Assembly (NCBI GenBank): GCA_913058335.1
Contig: CAJXPX010000002.1
Location: 180,653-244,652, forward strand
Origin: an uncultured Hyphomonadaceae bacterium
GTDB lineage: Bacteria; Pseudomonadota; Alphaproteobacteria; Caulobacterales; Maricaulaceae
Reading direction: 5' to 3'
Length of the DNA stretch: 64,000 nt
Made by a program: the position numbers and the translations under genes. Below are positions 61,857 to 64,000 of this stretch, one piece after another (position 1 is the first letter of the stretch; each line of letters starts with the position of its first letter). A model generated the notes under the pieces. The model searched no databases and was not told the DNA's origin. It saw only the letters and a program-made list of their open reading frames with translations.

Positions 61857-63770
61857 TTATGAGATGCCGAGGCTTTTTCCAATCCGCCAAGAGATCGATT
61901 TTCCCCGAATAAGTCCGCTGACGGATTTACCATGCGCCCGTTCCAACACCTCGCGCCAGGGCACGAGCGTAAAGTCTTTCGACCGCTCGATAATGGCAAA
62001 TTTTCCGCTCGGACGTTCTATCGCTCCACGATAGGTTCCGCGTAGCTGTCCAGAGGTAGGCGCAAGGGAATATGACTTTCCATATCTCTCGTGCAGTGAC
62101 CTGCCCGCTTCACTCAAGTCTTTATTCGTTAGATCATCTAAAGTTGTCTGCGTAATCTCGGCGCTAACATCACCAAGAACACCTTGCTGCACCAGAAACT
62201 GGCGACGCGCTACTTTGGCGGTTTCCACATCGGCCCCAAACCCGGCGGTTCGCCCCGCACCGCTATCGTCCATCAATTGCTCATCCAGCCACGTTGCGCC
62301 AATGGCAGATTTCATTTCCCTCAGTATAAGCGAGGATCGGCTTTCAATTTGTACGGGGCGAGACAGAGCGGCGCTTCTTTCATAAGCCCCCGCTCGGGCG
62401 AGATAATCCGGCGGAATGCTCCAGCTTCCATCTTTGTGGCGTGTGGCGTGCCCAGCGCGCCGTAGCGCTTCCAGCCGCCGCACATGCGCCTCTACAAATT
62501 CAGGCCGGGCAGACGGATCATCCGCCATATGCAAGCTGGGGGCATAGCGCCCGCTATTACCATTAGCGATGCGGGCAATGGTAATGTCCGAGGTGCGCGG
62601 CTCTTGGCCGGGCGGAGTAACGGTGACGATTTGATGCTTAGCTAGAGTTTCTAATCGAGCTGTTGACCCAATATCCACATAGGCTGTTTTACCTTCAAGC
62701 GTGTCCAGAACAACATAACCCCGGTCAGCGACATCGTCCCCAACGCCTGTCATCAGAATTCTTCCCGTGACAGGCTTGGCCGTTTCAGCGCTTGGGTCAT
62801 AGAAACTGCTGGCATCAATGCGCCGCTCACCGCGATTAGCCATTGCCCGGTGCATGGTTTTGATAATGTCACCTCGCTCGCCCATCCGCTTCAGTGTTTC
62901 AGGCGCGCCGCTCGACAGTTGCCATCGCCCTTTTCCAAGGCCGTCTGCGAGCCCCATCCCTTCAAGATATTTCAATCTAGCCCGTTCCAATTGCCGCCGC
63001 CAAAACTGGCCCCGTCGCGCTGGCACAGACACATCGATCATGCCGTCGCTTGCACCGCGCATCATCTGGCGATCAAGGGCGGTCAATCTGTGCTGGCGCA
63101 CCATGCGTGCAAATCGCTCATGCCCTTCAATTTCCGGCACAGGCCCAAGCTCAATCTCGACAAGTTCCTGCGCGCGCATCCGAATGCCGCGCGAGACATA
63201 GTCTTTCGGCATCACTAAATCGGTTCCATCGTCGCGTTTTCCGCGAACAACAATATGTGTGTGAGGCTGCCCAGTATCATAATGATCGGCGGCCACCCAT
63301 TCGAGCTTTGTGCCGAGATCCTTTTCCATTTCTGACATGAGGTCGCGCGTAAAGCCTGACAGGTCTGACATATGCGTACTGTCCTCCGGCGAGACGATAA
63401 TCCGAAACTGGTGACGGTCATCCTTGCCGCCTATTTCAAACGCTTTGACGTCAACCTCGCGTCCATCGCGGTCATAGAGCCCGCCGCGCTCATCGCCGGG
63501 CGCGGCACTATCGCGCTGGATATACTTGAGGTGCTGACGCTGCGCGCCTATTCCGCGTCCCTCCATGCGTACAATGCTGACTTTCACCATGACCCGGCGC
63601 TGGAAACTCGCAGCGCTTGTGCGGCGCTGCGTCCGTCCTGACCGCACGCGGCTGCGCCCGCCGCGCCGGGACACTTTTTTCAAAAATCCTGTGACGCGCT
63701 CATGGCCCGAAGGCGACCGCATACGCCCCAGCCGCACTTCAAATCGGTTCTCTGGCCCGCGAGTGGCCAT
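61857..63770 (-). CDS. Relaxase of VirD2-like type with DUF3363 region
   Basis: 637 residues. A basic Arg/Ser-rich N-terminus (1-60) is followed by the relaxase core: LKYIQRDSA (candidate catalytic Tyr about 83), RIIVSPED at about 125, and the metal-binding YDTGQPHTHIVVRGKRDDG with H-x-H at about 170. The C-terminal DUF3363-type region runs from about 280 to 600. Nicks the transfer origin and pilots the DNA strand. G/C-rich palindromes just upstream may be part of the origin of transfer. Confidence 0.92.
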   Translation of the reverse strand: MATRGPENRFEVRLGRMRSPSGHERVTGFLKKVSRRGGRSRVRSGRTQRRTSAASFQRRVMVKVSIVRMEGRGIGAQRQHLKYIQRDSAAPGDERGGLYDRDGREVDVKAFEIGGKDDRHQFRIIVSPEDSTHMSDLSGFTRDLMSEMEKDLGTKLEWVAADHYDTGQPHTHIVVRGKRDDGTDLVMPKDYVSRGIRMRAQELVEIELGPVPEIEGHERFARMVRQHRLTALDRQMMRGASDGMIDVSVPARRGQFWRRQLERARLKYLEGMGLADGLGKGRWQLSSGAPETLKRMGERGDIIKTMHRAMANRGERRIDASSFYDPSAETAKPVTGRILMTGVGDDVADRGYVVLDTLEGKTAYVDIGSTARLETLAKHQIVTVTPPGQEPRTSDITIARIANGNSGRYAPSLHMADDPSARPEFVEAHVRRLEALRRAGHATRHKDGSWSIPPDYLARAGAYERSAALSRPVQIESRSSLILREMKSAIGATWLDEQLMDDSGAGRTAGFGADVETAKVARRQFLVQQGVLGDVSAEITQTTLDDLTNKDLSEAGRSLHERYGKSYSLAPTSGQLRGTYRGAIERPSGKFAIIERSKDFTLVPWREVLERAHGKSVSGLIRGKSISWRIGKSLGIS

Positions 63771-63809
63771 TAGAAGGTTACGGGCGGTTTGCGAGTGGTT
63801 CCATTTGAC

Positions 63810-63933
63810 GGGGGCCTCCCGATACCGCCCATAGCGCCGCGCCTTATCGAAATCTCGGGGGCCTCCCTTTCAAAGCCGAAGGCCCCCCAAAAATGATGTG
63901 CAGACAAAGGGATGGCCCCAAGGGAGGCCTCCC
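63810..63933. repeat. GGCCTCC inverted and direct repeats before the relaxase gene
   Basis: GGGGGCCTCCC occurs at 63810-63820 and 63857-63867; the perfect palindrome GGGAGGCCTCCC is at 63922-63933; and a related GGCCCCCC run is at 63881-63888. Four related G/C blocks in 125 bases upstream of the relaxase are unlike their surroundings. They may be an origin of transfer or a repressor site. No gene is supported between 63771 and 64000. Confidence 0.6.
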
Positions 63934-64000
63934 GCCTTTTATCTTGCCCTCACTAAACCCGCCCCATTTGTCAAGCCGAATGACCCGATTCCGTAACATT

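Larger units (their letters stand above)
40732..64000. mobile_element. Integrative conjugative element, one arm (continues past the window)
   Basis: From the tRNA remnant on, gene content changes from housekeeping to a trb-type conjugation set with relaxase and coupling protein, DUF736 and DUF2274 proteins, a toxin-antitoxin pair and a defence-like operon. The base composition looks richer in GC than the chromosome before 40 kb. No integrase is in the window; it should lie at the other end. The layout (TraG, CopG-like, TrbBCDEJLFGI) resembles Tn4371-type elements. The right border is not visible. Confidence 0.75.

Overview
The window is chromosomal DNA from an alphaproteobacterium. The gene orders rplU-rpmA-obgE-proB-nadD-rsfS-rlmH-envC-ctpA and clpP-clpX-lon, the ATP synthase tail and a perfect TTAA-N7-TTAA CtrA-type site fit the Caulobacterales/Maricaulales (Hyphomonadaceae-like) branch. 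The genus is inferred, not proven; no rRNA or complete tRNA gene is present.

Layout. 1-1807: end of the ATP synthase operon (atpD, atpC) and its terminator. 13313-2059 (minus strand): a long housekeeping cluster starting at a clear sigma70 promoter: ribosomal proteins L21 and L27, a GNAT acetyltransferase, ObgE, ProB, NadD, RsfS, RlmH, an EnvC-like murein hydrolase activator, two tandem CtpA proteases, a YibQ-like deacetylase relative and RppH. 13455-22016 (minus): one 2853-residue exported protein made almost entirely of a 23-residue repeat. The repeat forms an acidic array and then a basic array of about 50 units each, followed by a peptidoglycan-binding domain. 22156-34848: a HAD phosphatase, an M16 protease, a TadG-like von Willebrand protein, an FKBP isomerase lipoprotein, a CoxE-like protein, a Kazal-domain lipoprotein, a penicillin acylase relative, alanine racemase and an HWE/HisKA_2 kinase. 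34878-39635: clpP, clpX and lon, with a heat-shock-type promoter before lon. 39830-40627: a periplasmic haloacid dehalogenase gene interrupted by an in-frame TGA.

From about 40.73 kb to the end of the window lies one arm of an integrative conjugative element. Its edge is marked by a displaced tRNA 3' fragment next to a terminator and by three 12-bp-spaced TTTACCCC repeats. The conjugation part is a trb-type (MPF_T) system: relaxase, TraG coupling protein, a CopG-like protein, TrbBCDEJLFGI, DUF2274 and DUF736, without trbK. An acetyltransferase toxin/DUF1778 antitoxin pair with a clear operator follows.

The cargo next to the attachment site is the most notable region (40932-47352, minus strand). 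It is a tight five-gene operon: an unknown 195-residue protein, a QueC-like (QatC/Cap9-like) protein, an XRE-ImmA/IrrE regulator-protease, a PIN-domain protein, and a large PrrC-like ABC/AAA_13 ATPase. One promoter with repeated TTTGACATTG motifs drives it. The combination resembles Qat and type IV CBASS in using a QueC homologue, but it has neither a TatD partner nor a CD-NTase. I regard it as a candidate new anti-phage system.
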